Origin: Hymenoscyphus infarciens
Taxonomy: Eukaryota > Ascomycota > Leotiomycetes > Helotiales > Helotiaceae
Reading direction: 5' to 3'
DNA length: 64,000 nucleotides
Assembly: GCA_001414345.1 (NCBI GenBank)
Contig: LLCB01000122.1
Location: 62,001-126,000 of the forward strand
Positions 47,292 to 59,500 of this stretch are shown one piece after another; positions within the stretch are counted from its first letter, which is position 1; the number at the start of each line of letters is the position of its first letter. The position numbers and the translations under genes are program-made. Under the pieces are notes generated by a model. It saw nothing but the letters and a program-made list of their open reading frames with translations. It had not been told where the DNA came from and did no database searches.

Positions 47292-49337
47292 ATGCTGCCA
47301 GCATCGAGAAGGTGGAAACTTTTGGTTCCAAGATGGAGGCCGATATTTCCGAGTACCAGATGGAACAACTATACCACGGCTTCTGCTGGCGTTGACGCCG
47401 CGCCTCCTGTAAAACCTCCAATAAAAATTCGACTACGTCAGTATCAAGAAGAATGTATACAAGCTGTCCTTGATCACATTAAGAAGGGCCATAAACGCAT
47501 GGGTATTTCCCTTGCGACTGGAAGTGGAAAGACTGTATGTTTCCCGTTGTGCTTGATCAAAATAGTTGCTAATGACCCTCAGGTAATCTTCACCCATCTC
47601 ATAGACCAAATTAAACCCCACGCGAAAGGAGCGACCCAAACATTAATTCTTGCCCATCGAAAAGAACTTGTTGAGCAGGCTGCTCGTCACTGCATCAATG
47701 CCTATCCCACGAAAACGGTCGAAATCGAGATGGCAGCGAGTGTAGCCAGTGGATATGCAGACATAACGGTGGCAAGCATACAAAGCATTATATCGGGGGA
47801 TCGCCTCTCCAAGTTTAATCCCGATCGATTTAAACTTGTGCTTGTGGATGAAGCGCACCATATTGTATCACCGGGATATCGAAAGGCGCTGGACCATTTT
47901 GATCTTGCTGAGAAAACACTCACCTCTCCGGCTCTTGTGGGTGTTTCGGCAACACTCTCACGATTTGATGGGCTCAAACTGGGTTCTGCTATCGATCATA
48001 TTGTCTATCACAAGGACTATATCGACATGATTGGAGAAAAGTGGCTTTCGGATGTCATGTTCACAACTGTCCACACCAAGGCAGATCTATCCAGAGTCAA
48101 GAGGGGTCCCAATGGCGATTTCAAACCCAATGAACTTTCAGAAGTAGTCAATACTGCTTCAGTAAACAAAGTTACTGTTTTGAGTTGGCTTTCCAAAGCA
48201 AAAGAGAGAAAATCTACTCTGGTGTTCTGTGTTGATATTGCTCATATACACGGTCTAGTCGATACCTTTCGAAAGTACGGCATCGATGCTCGTTTTATCA
48301 CTGGCGACACCAAGAAGACCCAACGCAGTAAAACACTGGATGCTTTCAAAAGTGGAGAATTCCCGGTGCTTATCAATTGTGGTGTATTTACGGAAGGTAC
48401 TGATATTCCAAATATCGATTGTGTCATATTGGCACGTCCAACAAAATCTCGCAATCTCCTTGTTCAAATGATCGGAAGAGGAATGAGGCTACACCCAGGG
48501 AAAGAGAACTGTCACATTATAGACATGGTGGCAAGTCTGCACACTGGAGTTGTTACCACGCCCACCTTATTTGGTCTCGACCCCTCGGAGGTCGTTGATG
48601 AAGCAACTCCAGACGATATGAAAGCTATTCATGACAGCAATCTGGACGATGAACTGGAAAGAGAATCACTTCAGCCAGAATTTCCTCCTGCTAGTATTCC
48701 GCAACAACCACCAGTGTCAAATATCGTGACCTTCACTGACTACGATAACATATTTGACCTCCTTCAAGACATGTCCGCAGAACGCCATATCAGGATTTTA
48801 TCCACAAATTCATGGGTCAATGTGGGGGCAGACCGCTATGTTCTAAGCAGTGGCAAAGGCGATTCATACGTGAAAATAGAGTTAATCCTCGACGAAGAAA
48901 CAGACAAGAAAATGTTCCTCGTCACCGAGATGGCAACTCTCGTCTACGGAAACTCCACATCCCCCTTAGCCCGACCACGTACAATTGCGAAATCTCTCAC
49001 CTTCGAAGATGCAGTACATGCCGCAGACACATTTGCATCCAAAAAGTACGTCCCACAACTCATCCTACGGAATCAAACATGGCAAAATAAGCCCGCAACG
49101 GAAGGCCAACTCAAATTCCTAAACAAGCTACGGACAACAGATAATTTACTCACGCCGCAAATGATTACCAAAGGGAAGGCTGGTGATATGATCACCAAGT
49201 TGAGACACGGTGCGAGGGGGAGGTGGACAAAACATCAGCAGCGAAAGGAGAGAGAGTTGAAGGCGAAAGTAAAGGCGGATTATGAACGGGAATTGAAGGA
49301 GAGGGAGAAGGTTAGCGTTGGGCCTCTTGAGGCCTGA
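47292..49337 (+). CDS. IRC3: Mitochondrial DEAD/H-box ATP-dependent helicase IRC3
   Basis: IRC3 is a mitochondrial superfamily 2 double-strand-DNA helicase/translocase that helps maintain mtDNA. I model exons 47292-47534 and 47583-49337, giving 665 residues. The N-terminus (MLPASRRWKLLVPRWRPIFP) is a basic presequence. Motifs in order: Q-like IKIRLRQYQEECIQAVLDHI; Walker A ISLATGSGKT at residues 72-81; TLILAHRKELVEQAARHCI; motif II DEAH in LVLVDEAHHIVSPGY near residue 170; motif III VGVSATL; helicase-C FCVDIAHIHGLVD, EGTDIPNIDCVILARPT and QMIGRGMRLHPGK. The 48-nt segment right after GSGKT (47535-47582) has GTATGT, GCTAATG and CTCAG and no stop, so it can be read through; removing it restores the family's GSGKTVIFTHLID run, so it is taken as an intron. 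The C-terminal ~150 residues are a basic, IRC3-specific helical region. Confidence 0.92.
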   Translation: MLPASRRWKLLVPRWRPIFPSTRWNNYTTASAGVDAAPPVKPPIKIRLRQYQEECIQAVLDHIKKGHKRMGISLATGSGKTVCFPLCLIKIVANDPQVIFTHLIDQIKPHAKGATQTLILAHRKELVEQAARHCINAYPTKTVEIEMAASVASGYADITVASIQSIISGDRLSKFNPDRFKLVLVDEAHHIVSPGYRKALDHFDLAEKTLTSPALVGVSATLSRFDGLKLGSAIDHIVYHKDYIDMIGEKWLSDVMFTTVHTKADLSRVKRGPNGDFKPNELSEVVNTASVNKVTVLSWLSKAKERKSTLVFCVDIAHIHGLVDTFRKYGIDARFITGDTKKTQRSKTLDAFKSGEFPVLINCGVFTEGTDIPNIDCVILARPTKSRNLLVQMIGRGMRLHPGKENCHIIDMVASLHTGVVTTPTLFGLDPSEVVDEATPDDMKAIHDSNLDDELERESLQPEFPPASIPQQPPVSNIVTFTDYDNIFDLLQDMSAERHIRILSTNSWVNVGADRYVLSSGKGDSYVKIELILDEETDKKMFLVTEMATLVYGNSTSPLARPRTIAKSLTFEDAVHAADTFASKKYVPQLILRNQTWQNKPATEGQLKFLNKLRTTDNLLTPQMITKGKAGDMITKLRHGARGRWTKHQQRKERELKAKVKADYERELKEREKVSVGPLEA

Positions 49338-51385
49338 CGGGTCTTTTTACCCTTGCATTTGTGCTGTACATTTCTTGTTTTGTTTCTATGATACCCATAA
49401 TCTCCTTTTTTCACGAAATACTTCACTCACCATCTACATATTTGGGAATTAGACTTGGGCTCTGTGTGATTACTTGTAATAGTAAATCAGTCATGCTGTA
49501 TTTTGATCAGGCTTGCCTTCTTAGATGGTTGATAGCCTTGTCAAATATAGAAAATCGCGGCGAAAGACAGCAACCCCCCTGTCCCTGAAGGGTTGCCCTC
49601 TTTTAACTGAAGTGGTCCCCTTTGTATTGGAGAATAAAAGCGGCAATAGATACCTAGCTCTGGTATGCTTAATCGATGTTTTTGCTACTTTAGAGTATAG
49701 TACTACGTCTAGTGATTTCAACTATTAAATCACGTTATTCAAGAATGTTTAGAATAAGTTGAATAGAGTTCTAAGATTCCTAAGAGTATCAAGCACTTCT
49801 ATACTTTCCTTAGTGATGTTTACTCCGTCTAGCTATTTAGAAGGGTTCGTAATAATCGAGTAAAACAAGGAAGTCAAATATACCAGCTCTTGTTCTACAG
49901 CCAAGTCCCTCACCACCTTTAAATCCTCACTTTAATTCACCACCCCCAGCCCCACCAGATACCCACATACCCCTTGTTCCCAAGGAAAGAACTCCCATTC
50001 ATTTGTCCAATCAGGAAGCCACAAACTAGTTCTGGACACGACGTTATGGAAACGGAACTGGTGCTCGTACTGTTGGACACACGCCCTGAGGGGGCAGGAT
50101 GATAGACTCCAAAGTATAAAAGTTCCAGTAGCGGCTGGAGGGCTTTCTCATCACGAGTCCATGACCTTTGAGGAGACCTCCTTGGGGATTGTTGATTTTT
50201 TTGCGATTTTTTTTTTCAAGGTGATACTAGGCATGAGGTTCCTAAAATGATTGGCTCGTAGACGGGGCCATCTCGCTAAATTTTGTGATGTTGGTGGCCC
50301 TTACCAATTCGCTCGGGAAGTGGCATCTACGTGGTAACCAAGAGGAGACAGTCCACAACACCTATAAATCAGCGCAATCCTACTAAAAAAACAATCAGAA
50401 GCACGAGTCTAGTTAATCAGAATTCTGTGCATCCATCTATATTTTCCATTTCTTTTTGCGATTTCTTTGCATTGGGTTGCAGGTTTCCTAGGGTCCTACT
50501 CGGTAGCTTGCGCGAGCTTGCGATATCTAACCAGTATTGCGACCACTGTTGTGACCTCCGATACTAAAACTTGGGAATTCAGGAATAATTACAGTTAGAA
50601 AGCTTACAGGCTGTTCGATAGGTATAGTAAAGTTCCTGTTGTCCCTATGGAAATACCACTGCCGCTGACTTGTAGGCGGGAGGTAACGCCGAGTCAACTG
50701 TGGTTTTCCTGGCTGGAATTTATACCACTTTGGTGGGAGTAAGTGGATAGCTACTCCAGGGTGCATTCAGAAGAGCCTTTACATGCAATTCGGGAGATTG
50801 GGTGGTATCTTCATTGCACAGCCTTGTCGCGAGACTCCGTCTTGCGACCCTGTTCATCCTTGGCAATGGTGTTTATTGTGATTGGTTATAAGCGAGTATG
50901 CAGAAGGTGAAGAGTTTAGATATTTCACCTCCTGCTAGTGTGATTGATGGGACCCTGATTGATACGACGCCAGCCTCACTTTGAGCGCTGGACGAACATG
51001 CAAGTATTCTACTGTGGCCACTCAAACTGGTGTCAATGTTTTGACGCGTATATGTACCTAGATACTTTGGGAAGCGGTTGAAAGAAAAGACTCCTGGACT
51101 GATGTGTCCAGGTTCCATGTTGACGCGTTGGAAGGTGAGTGAATAGGCGGTTACTGCTTCCAGTCAGAAATTCACGATCCAGTCAAGGTGAGGTGCCATA
51201 ACCTGCATGGTGCCATTTCATTTGTATGAATTGCCAACCACTGCCAGCTTTGCGGGATAGCAAAAGCTCCAACAACAACAAAGCAACCCCATCGCCTTCA
51301 ACTCTACACACATCTTTTGCTTTGCAATCTCCCATCGCAAACACACACATTAGGTACAAATAGCAGTTGCTATATCTTCGCAAAG
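49338..51385. other. Intergenic, about 2 kb, no supported gene
   Basis: Between IRC3 and the orphan gene. An AT-leaning patch at 49690-49880 may be old repeat debris. A T9 run lies at about 50208-50216. The last ~130 bp before 51386 is C/A-rich and leader-like. No gene, tRNA or terminal repeats were seen. Confidence 0.5.
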
Positions 51386-52921
51386 ATGCCTCCTCGTCCG
51401 CCTTTGCAAAGAGACTCGCCGTCACCCGAACCTTCGCTGTCGCCTCCAACACCCAACAGAGTCCCTCCAGTCTATAAACGCAAGGGTGTAATGTGCGACT
51501 ACATATATTACAATAGTCCCCCAAAATCTCTTAGCTACGACTACCCAGTGTTTGGCAATAAAGGGGATCATTATGTAGAAGGTGGTTTCCCTCCTATCGC
51601 GACAGACAACCCTGGTCCAGGAATAACTGATATCGGTCTCACCTTCCCTCCGCCGCCAAACTCTGCCTACGAACTCGACAGCCACTGCCGCCTTCCTCGT
51701 CTGCATCGACATATCTACCCCGACATTGCGCCCATCTACCATTCAACAGGGCCTGGAGCACGACCACAACTTGCCATGAGACTTCAGCTTACGGAGGCCA
51801 ATATCGCTAGACTCGAAGAGATGACAGAACAGCAGCAGCAGATGGAAAATTCACCCCCAACAGTGACCGACACCGAGAGCGAGGGCCTCGTGATGAATAT
51901 CAAGTCGTCAAACAACGGTGGCGCGCAGAAGACTGGCCAACACGCAGCTCTTGAACCTGGTTTAGATGGTCCCCCAGCTTACCGCGATCTACACAATACC
52001 AAAAATCCACCAGGATATTATTTCAACCAGCAACCCCTCACCGAGAGGATGACTACCAATCTTAGGATCACCGACCCGGCAAGTCCACCTCAGAGTCCAC
52101 CACTTGAAATCCGGCCCGAAGACTTTCTCGAAATCGACGAAGACAACAACGATGGTAGCGGCCAACCAGACTACTGCAAGATCTGCAAGAAAACCCACAT
52201 CCCACATGGTGGTCCCGTTAGACGTGGTGGATCTGCTCCCAAAGACCACTTCTCACGTCTCCCGGCCTGGTTCCCCCGAACCGAAAAGGGCAAGCCATTG
52301 GAGTCATTCGAAGCTGTGATGAAAGAGTTGTGTACCTTGCAGGAGTATGAGAAATATGGTTATCCCCCAGGACAGACGGACCCAGAAGAGACTTGGGACT
52401 TGCACTTTCACGACAAGAGTCGCCTTTGGTCTACAAAGCATGCGCGCGATTGGGGGGGATGGTGGAAGTGTCGAAGCACCCCTGATGCACCAATCGCTGA
52501 AAAGGATTGCGTTCACTGTCATCGACAAAAGTCTCGTGCCCAACTTGAGGAGGAAGCCAGGCTACCACCACTCAAAGTCAAGATTCAGTTCCTGCGGGAA
52601 TATCTGGATCACCATTCGGCGGTACAAGGACGAAAGGAAAGAGCTGTTGCTTTGGCTATGATGCGCAGAGATGGTATTCCAAACTACTTCAACAAGCCGA
52701 TGAGCGAGAAGGAACGACTTGCGTTGATGAACTGTCGGCCTGGTATCAAAACAAGTGCTACGAATCGCCCTATCGGACCGAGACTTCTGGAGGATGCTGC
52801 GAAGATCACTTTGATGAACTTGGATAGAACATCTAAGGGCGAGGGATCTCGTTCGCGTGTTCCTTTGAACAGTCTGCGTAAAAACGAACAGTCGTTTTTC
52901 TTGAATGACTTGGAGTCGTAA
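51386..52921 (+). CDS. Uncharacterised single-exon protein with two Cys-rich patches
   Basis: I do not recognise this protein. It is a 511-residue, single-exon frame from the ATG at 51386 (MPPRPPLQRDSPSPEPSLSP); the open frame extends upstream only through a non-ATG codon. The first ~270 residues are Pro/Ser-rich and probably disordered, with YIYYNSPPKSLSYDYPVFG and one Gln-rich helix (RLEEMTEQQQQMENS). The C-terminal half has two short Cys/His groups that could bind zinc: DYCKICKKTHIPHGGP near residues 265-280 and KDCVHCHRQKSRAQ near 373-386. Between them runs a Trp/His-rich stretch (ETWDLHFHDKSRLWSTKHAR, DWGGWWKC). A basic tail follows, ending SFFLNDLES. Codon use and composition look like a real gene, and the leader upstream is fungal-type. 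Function unknown; a nucleic-acid-binding role is only a guess from the Cys groups. Confidence 0.65.
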   Translation: MPPRPPLQRDSPSPEPSLSPPTPNRVPPVYKRKGVMCDYIYYNSPPKSLSYDYPVFGNKGDHYVEGGFPPIATDNPGPGITDIGLTFPPPPNSAYELDSHCRLPRLHRHIYPDIAPIYHSTGPGARPQLAMRLQLTEANIARLEEMTEQQQQMENSPPTVTDTESEGLVMNIKSSNNGGAQKTGQHAALEPGLDGPPAYRDLHNTKNPPGYYFNQQPLTERMTTNLRITDPASPPQSPPLEIRPEDFLEIDEDNNDGSGQPDYCKICKKTHIPHGGPVRRGGSAPKDHFSRLPAWFPRTEKGKPLESFEAVMKELCTLQEYEKYGYPPGQTDPEETWDLHFHDKSRLWSTKHARDWGGWWKCRSTPDAPIAEKDCVHCHRQKSRAQLEEEARLPPLKVKIQFLREYLDHHSAVQGRKERAVALAMMRRDGIPNYFNKPMSEKERLALMNCRPGIKTSATNRPIGPRLLEDAAKITLMNLDRTSKGEGSRSRVPLNSLRKNEQSFFLNDLES

Positions 52922-55900
52922 GTGGCAAGGAATGTTCATCTCTTGTTGGAGGAGGGCCATGACTTTACGATATTGCGAGGGCTGGTTATGGTTGCGCTTT
53001 TAAGCATGAAACTAAGATGGAGTTGGAGTTTGCTATATCGGTGGAGTTCGTTGTTATTGCATGCGAAGGATTCATGGTCCGCCACATATGGATCTAATAG
53101 CGATGGAGTTACCTATTTCACGAATGGGGAGTTCGCCGAGAAGGATGATAGAATTCGTGGTGAAGTCTTTGCGCATGTTGTCGCTCCTTCTTTAGTCATC
53201 GGGGATCACCTCTTGACTGGTGCGCATAGTTGAACAAGACTTTAATTCTGACTCTATCATTTATGTGACTCTTGATTTTCAGATACATTTTGACTGCAGG
53301 TAAGAATCTTTGAAGATATTGTTCCAGGTGCCATAGAATAATTAGAAATGGTGAATATTCCTTTCTTGGAACTCTTGTCGTTGGAGTTTATTGTTATAAA
53401 CCTTTGGTAATATATTTTTCTTCAGGCAAACGATTACAGGTGTCTTGCTTCCTCTCGTGCGACTTGGGAAACTTAGTTTGTGCTCTGCTGCAGGAAGTGA
53501 TGTGGTCGTGACTTCCCTAGTCGTATTTCCGCTCAGCACTTTCCAAATTAGAGGAGTGCCAACCAATAGCTTTCGGGGTTCAGACTTGGGTTGTTCCTTC
53601 CCTGTGTTAATGAATGAAGTGACTCGGAAGCCGGGGGTGTCTTCTTGGTTTCCTTTCCTCTCTCATGGACACTTTCCATTTATCCTAGATGGATGTTTCG
53701 ACATACACTAAATAGTTATTTGAAGTTCCACGGGGCGATAGATACAACATTGAGTCGTTACCTACCAATCCCCGAAACCTCAACGAAGTACAGCAAGCAC
53801 TCCAAAGTCGCCCCTGCAACAACCAACGAATGGACCACTCATCCAGCAACCACTCTCCCAACCACCCGATATATGTACTCGTCATTCCACTACCCCCCAC
53901 CATCTCCCGAGAATAAACCCAAATCCCCATCTATTTCATATGGTGCAACAACCAGAATGCATACATCGACAAACCAACTCACCGAAAGACTGTCCGCTTG
54001 GCCAAGTTGCAAACACCACACCACCACATAAAATTATACCACGATATAAAGGTCCGCGATGACGCTAAACTAACTTTACGAGTAATGACTAATGACTAAC
54101 GAGTGCCATATAACCATTTATTATTCCTCTACCCCGGGTGATGAAGAGATATTTAGAGAGAGATATATAAGGCCACTTAATAAGCATTTAATAAGGAGTA
54201 CGCCCTATCAAGTGATGGATAGTGGCCGAACCTTTTTTTCATTTTTAATGAGAGCAGAGGAAGGGAAGAGGGAAAAGGGGAGAGTATTTTTGGAGGGATT
54301 TTTGGAAGGAAAGGGATTTTTGGTTAAGCGAGGAAGTCGCGATGGGGGTCACCCTTCCCTTGGGTACCGGAACGAGACAGAGACGACCCGGGATGGAATC
54401 TGTTCTTGCCTTCATTTCCATCGTCAATCTCCCATCTTCAACCACTTCATTTTCATCGTCTGCCTCCCATTTCTCGACTACTTCTTTTTGCATACGCTTC
54501 GCTCTCACCCAAGTTTCGTCCCACCATTCCCAACCACAGTCTCAACAAAAGGAATCACCATGTCCGCCTCCATCAACAAACACAAATCCTTTCGAACCCA
54601 CGCAACCTCCCCACCAAGCCCAACCCCCGTCCACGAACCCTCTCGACCGAACCCGACCTGTACGCCGAAACCCCTATTCAAAAGCTCGCTCTCAGGAAAA
54701 CTTATAGCACTTACTTCAACGACCTCACACCTCCCTTCTCTTGGATCAGAGTATTCCCCACAAGCACGAAAATCCTCCTTCTCTGTGTCCAGGTCTGTTA
54801 CAAAGAGGTTCGGGTACGGGTTTTCACTGGGCTGTTGGTAGTGTTGATATTTCATGGATTGGGGGTTACATGTCGTCGGTATAGAGCTGCCATTGTACTC
54901 TTGCCTTTTGTACTTAGGATATCTATCCTGGTTCTTTGGGTAGCGCTTTGTGGTTTGGTTTTCTGGAATGGGTTCGTGGGTTTGGGTTCTGCTGGGGGAT
55001 ACTGATATGGCTCATCAACGAGCTATTGCTTCGGGGGATATGGGAGAAACCGAGAAAGGTGTTGGGTTGCGAAGAGAATTGAGTTATGGCATTGATAGCA
55101 TAGCTATGCTTTAGCGTTTGGGCTATTGCCCACTCTTTAAAGGCTCTTGTAATTATACAAGGTTTTATTCACTTTTGTTCGTTACAGTGTTCGCGATGGA
55201 CATCAAAAGTGGCAGTAAATCGTCCGGTTCATACCTGCCTACCTAGCCCTCGTTCTTCCAACCTTCTAGCATAATTCATGCAAATTATCCTAAGCACTTT
55301 GAACAAAGCGAAATCATCCCAGACTGTTATAGCAATCGACTTTGATTATCCCAGAAAGTTAGAACAACGAGAAGCATCGAAGGGTTTACCCCCGCCTTTA
55401 TCATCTACCACGAGCTGGGTCAAAACCAAAGGCTCACGACCATATTCCAAGGAATCCAAGCATCACCCACTTGACCAAAACCCGATAAATATCCAGGAAA
55501 ATGTAACGTTTCAACCTAATTCCAGATCCACAATCAACAGTTAGTCTTTTTCCGTTTCTTCATCCACTTCTTCTGAAGAATTCGATTATTCCAACCTCAT
55601 TACTTCAATATTTTTCCAACAAATCGCATTCATTTACACTTGGAATCAATCCCCCAAAGTCCCCAATCGCCTTTGAAGTGCCGTGGGCAACGAAAAAGGA
55701 TTACTGGTTTGGAAAGTGATCTTGTCCAGACTTAAGGGGTATGTATCTCGCTTAAATTTGCAGTGACCCCTTTTTCCTGTCTGCTTCCCCACTCTTCCTA
55801 ATATCAACCAATGGCTTCTTTCACAGCATACACCGATCTAGAAATGCAGCTATATATAAAACTCTGCAACACGGCGATCAGTAAGACTTGTGTAGACGTA

Positions 55901-56592
55901 GCGATGGATTTAAATAATGGCCACTTGCTTTGATGTTTTGAAAATTGCAAAATAGGACATCACTAGCCGCTGTTTCAAAGGAAAACTTTTTTTATTCTTC
56001 GCTGTGGCATAGGGTATCATAACATGCACCCACTGTTTCAATTCACTTTCCCCCGCTGTGTAACCACCAAACCCATTTCATAAGCCTTGACCCAGTAGTG
56101 TTATTCGTCCCTTCATCCAAAGCCAAAGCCGCGAAGTAAAATCCACCAAACCCAACCTTCCACAGCCCTATCTTCCCCTCCACCTCCACCCACTCGCTAA
56201 CAGGAAACAAAAGAGTAGAGAAGAATAACGAAATAAGAAAGAAAAAGAAAAATTCCGATCTCGCGCCTCAAAGCACCCTTAAAAACAAAAAAGCCAAATC
56301 AAATTGGTATTCCCTTTCCTCTTTCCGTTGATGACGACGCATGCTTCTTCTATCTCTGTATCATAATCTCAAAAAAATTGTCGATAACGAGGACGCCGGG
56401 GGGTGCTTTGCTTTTTTCTTTCGGGGTAAAAAGCAACCAACACATATCGCGAAGGAAAAAGAAGAAACAATCAAACGCAAGCGCAACGCAAGACGGGAAT
56501 AAAAAGCAAAAGCACAAGTTGGTATCTGGGGTATTGCGCGCCAGGGTATATATATCCATGACTCTAGGAAATAGAGGAAACAAGGGGATCAT
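52922..56592. other. Intergenic, about 3.7 kb, mostly featureless
   Basis: Long gene-poor stretch between the orphan gene and the KH gene. One possible small gene at 54560-54841 is listed separately. The rest has overlapping short frames without domains. The stretch at 56040-56590 is the 3' flank of the KH gene and is A/C-rich. Confidence 0.5.
54560..54841 (+). CDS. Possible small protein, low support
   Basis: A 93-residue frame starts at an ATG with a good fungal context (TCACCATGTCC), preceded by about 150 bp of typical pyrimidine-rich 5' leader. It begins MSASINKHKSFRTHATSPPS and is Ser/Thr/Pro-rich, ending GYGFSLGCW. A different frame over the same DNA (to 55005) reads into strongly hydrophobic segments (VFTGLLVVLIFHGLGV, LRISILVLWVALCGLVFW), so the real product could be a membrane protein if an intron or frameshift joins the two. 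I cannot decide between these, and either may be spurious. Confidence 0.25.
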   Translation: MSASINKHKSFRTHATSPPSPTPVHEPSRPNPTCTPKPLFKSSLSGKLIALTSTTSHLPSLGSEYSPQARKSSFSVSRSVTKRFGYGFSLGCW

Positions 56593-59500
56593 TTAACGCG
56601 GTGGCCCAATGGGGCCTGGGTATCCTGAGTGAGTAGAATTGGAAGTTGATGGCCGACCACTGTCGGTGGAGCCTCGCATGGTGTGTTTTGGTGTGGTGTC
56701 ACCTGGATGTTGGATTTGTAAGGACTTATGGTCGTGGCTGCTGCCACTTCCATTGCCAAATTGACGTGTTGGCCAAGGAGTAGTGTCGTCTTCTGGTAAA
56801 TTTACACCGCTATCGTTCCAAGGATTGCGGTCCGCGTTGAAGCTTCTAGTAGACTCGATTGAAATCAAAGAAGACTTGGAAACGTTGTTTGAGCCGTTCT
56901 TGAAGAAGGATCCTGCAGGTGATTGGGAGCTATTCTTGCGGCGATCAAGAAATGAAGAAATGGAAGACATGCTACCGGGCTTGCGGAGTTTATCGAAAAT
57001 GGTGCTTCGTTCACGGGCAACATCATCGCCAAATGCAGACCTTGTAGGAGAATCCGTGGAAACTGGGGCTGGAGCGTGCTGGAGAAGCTTCGAGTCAAAG
57101 AATTGGAGAGATTCCTCGAAGGAATCCGATTTTGGGCGTGGAATTGCACCCTTGACAACGGTGACTTCGATACTGGCAGAGGCCATGTTTGTGGCTAAGA
57201 AATCTATGGCATCTCGCACACCACCAGCATTGTTTCTAGTGAAAGTCCAGAGCAATGTTGTGGTAGGTCCGCCATCTTCTGTGCGCTCGGTTTCGTCTTC
57301 CTTGACCTGCACTTCGACGACATATTGGGACTTGAGTTTGGGAATGAGATCCTCTTTGAACTGCTTTGAGTTGAGGAAAGTCTTCAGCTCAGGTGATTGA
57401 GCAAGAACAAGCTCATGGTGATCTGGGACCATTCCGAGAAACTCGTCGACGCAATGAGGAACTTGCCATTCCGGACCATTGACTGTCACATCGTCGCTAG
57501 CTTGTTCTGTGCTTGGGAATTGGATTCTGCAGTTCCATTTCTTCTCGAGTTCCTCAATCTGGCCAAGACGAGCGATAAGCTGCCTATGGTAAAGTCGATC
57601 AACATTGACGACTTGGGATGTGAATTCCGAATCGACTCGATCGACCATGTCCAGGATTTCGGATTTGACAAGCTCCAAGTTTTGAGCGTTACGAGCTGGA
57701 GTACGGCAGATGACATTGTCAACCTTGATATCATCATCCTCCCGACCAACGCCACCGCGGTCCATGGCGTTCGAGAATTTGACAAAGACAGAGTGTTTCT
57801 TCATGATACGTTGAATATGCTGTCCTCCGATGCCGATAATACGTTTGTGATATTGGTCTGGGACGTGGAATGAAATCGACGCGGGCATTTCTTGTTCAAC
57901 CAACATCAGTCCGGATTTCATGGCTTCGTAATTTCCTGCGCAGACATCGATATTGAAGTTGTACTCGTTGAAGCCATCGAAGATGATCTGAACGCTACTT
58001 TGCCCCATGATCTTGTTAATCTTGCCATTTTTCTTGCCACTAACAAATTCCTTGTGTTCGTTGGCCAGCTCAATTTTGACTCGAATTTGGTATTGAGAAC
58101 GGGCAACAAATTTGATCTCAGAAATGACCATCAGCGCAGCTTTCACGGCATCATCGGAACCGGTAATAGAAAATGTTAGCTTATCAAAAGATATATCGGC
58201 ATCAGAGTTGGCGCAAATATCGAAGAGCATGGTTCGAATTTCGAAGTTGGAGGGCATGCGCATGGTATCTGCTTGCTGGATCCACCATGATGCACTATAA
58301 AATTGCCCGGTCTAAAGACAATGTTAGTAATAGTCCGTGCAACTTACTCCTGGGAGCCCTACGAGTGACATGATGTCCCTGACAGTCCGCTCAACATGTA
58401 ACCCTTCCACCCCTTGAATTCGGATCATGTTGCGAGTCGATGCCAATGCCGGGAATTGGATGAATGTGCCATTCGTTTCCATGATTTTGCGAACCTTGTC
58501 AAGTCTGCTCAACAGAATGCTGTCGATTTTGGCAGCCGCGACCACGGCATCTTTCATGAAGACTCTTGTACGACTAACTAAATCATGAATCTTCTGCTTC
58601 GCCGCTGTGATGTTCTGTGGGGTATCGCCAGTGATGAAGATTTCCTCCGGGTTACGTCTTTGTGCTCCTGCGGGACAATATCTGTAAACTTGTGAGAATG
58701 GAGGTGGAAAGTAGATTGCCGTGTTCGTTGCTGATTCGATAACCTTGATGTTTTTCCGAGACCGGCCACAGACGACTGTGTGGAGGGAGAGTTCGAGCAT
58801 CGTTCCATCAACAACACGGCCAAGCTATTTCAATTAGTCAAGTGCCTCCAGTAGAGGGCAACCATCTATACTCACAAGTCTATCAATGAATATTAAGACT
58901 CTTGTCTTTGCATGCTCGGCACTTTCCATGTCTCCGTAAATAGCTACCCTCCAGCGGTGATCCCGTCCTGCATCACCATTGCTATTCAAGCCCTCCGATA
59001 GTGAGGCGAACTTTGGTCCAAGAAGGAATATATCGACTCCACAGAATGCTGAGATCTGATCGAGATGGTCCACCACATGAGACTTGAGAGCAGTTGCTTC
59101 CGAGTCAATGACCAATTCCCCATCGATATCGACGATAGTACAGCGCTAGGTTTTGTCAGTACGACCCAACCGCTAGAAATCTAGAAACCTTACCAGTGCT
59201 AATGGAGTATCGTTGAGAATGGTTTCTCGACTCTTGTGAACCAATTCCGGGCTTCCGGCCAGACAGACATTCGTAACCTGTCCTTTGACCCTTCTTGGTT
59301 CTGCTATTCTGACATATGCCTCAACCGTGAGGGGCGAATTGGTGATATCGTCGCAAAGTTTCCTCAGGTTCTCTTCGTTCTGCTTGTGTACTGGTAGCTT
59401 GTGCACTGGCACATCGTCAGGCGCGTCCTCAGGGTGCGTCCATCGCAGTACCGCCCCATTCGTGGCGTATAGAATATCCTCCGTATTGGGACCTGCAAGA

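Noticed and set aside
52922..53233. 103-codon frame directly after the stop of the orphan protein
   Set aside because: It begins with GTG and has no domain. A readthrough product was considered, but the stop is TAA and nothing suggests readthrough.
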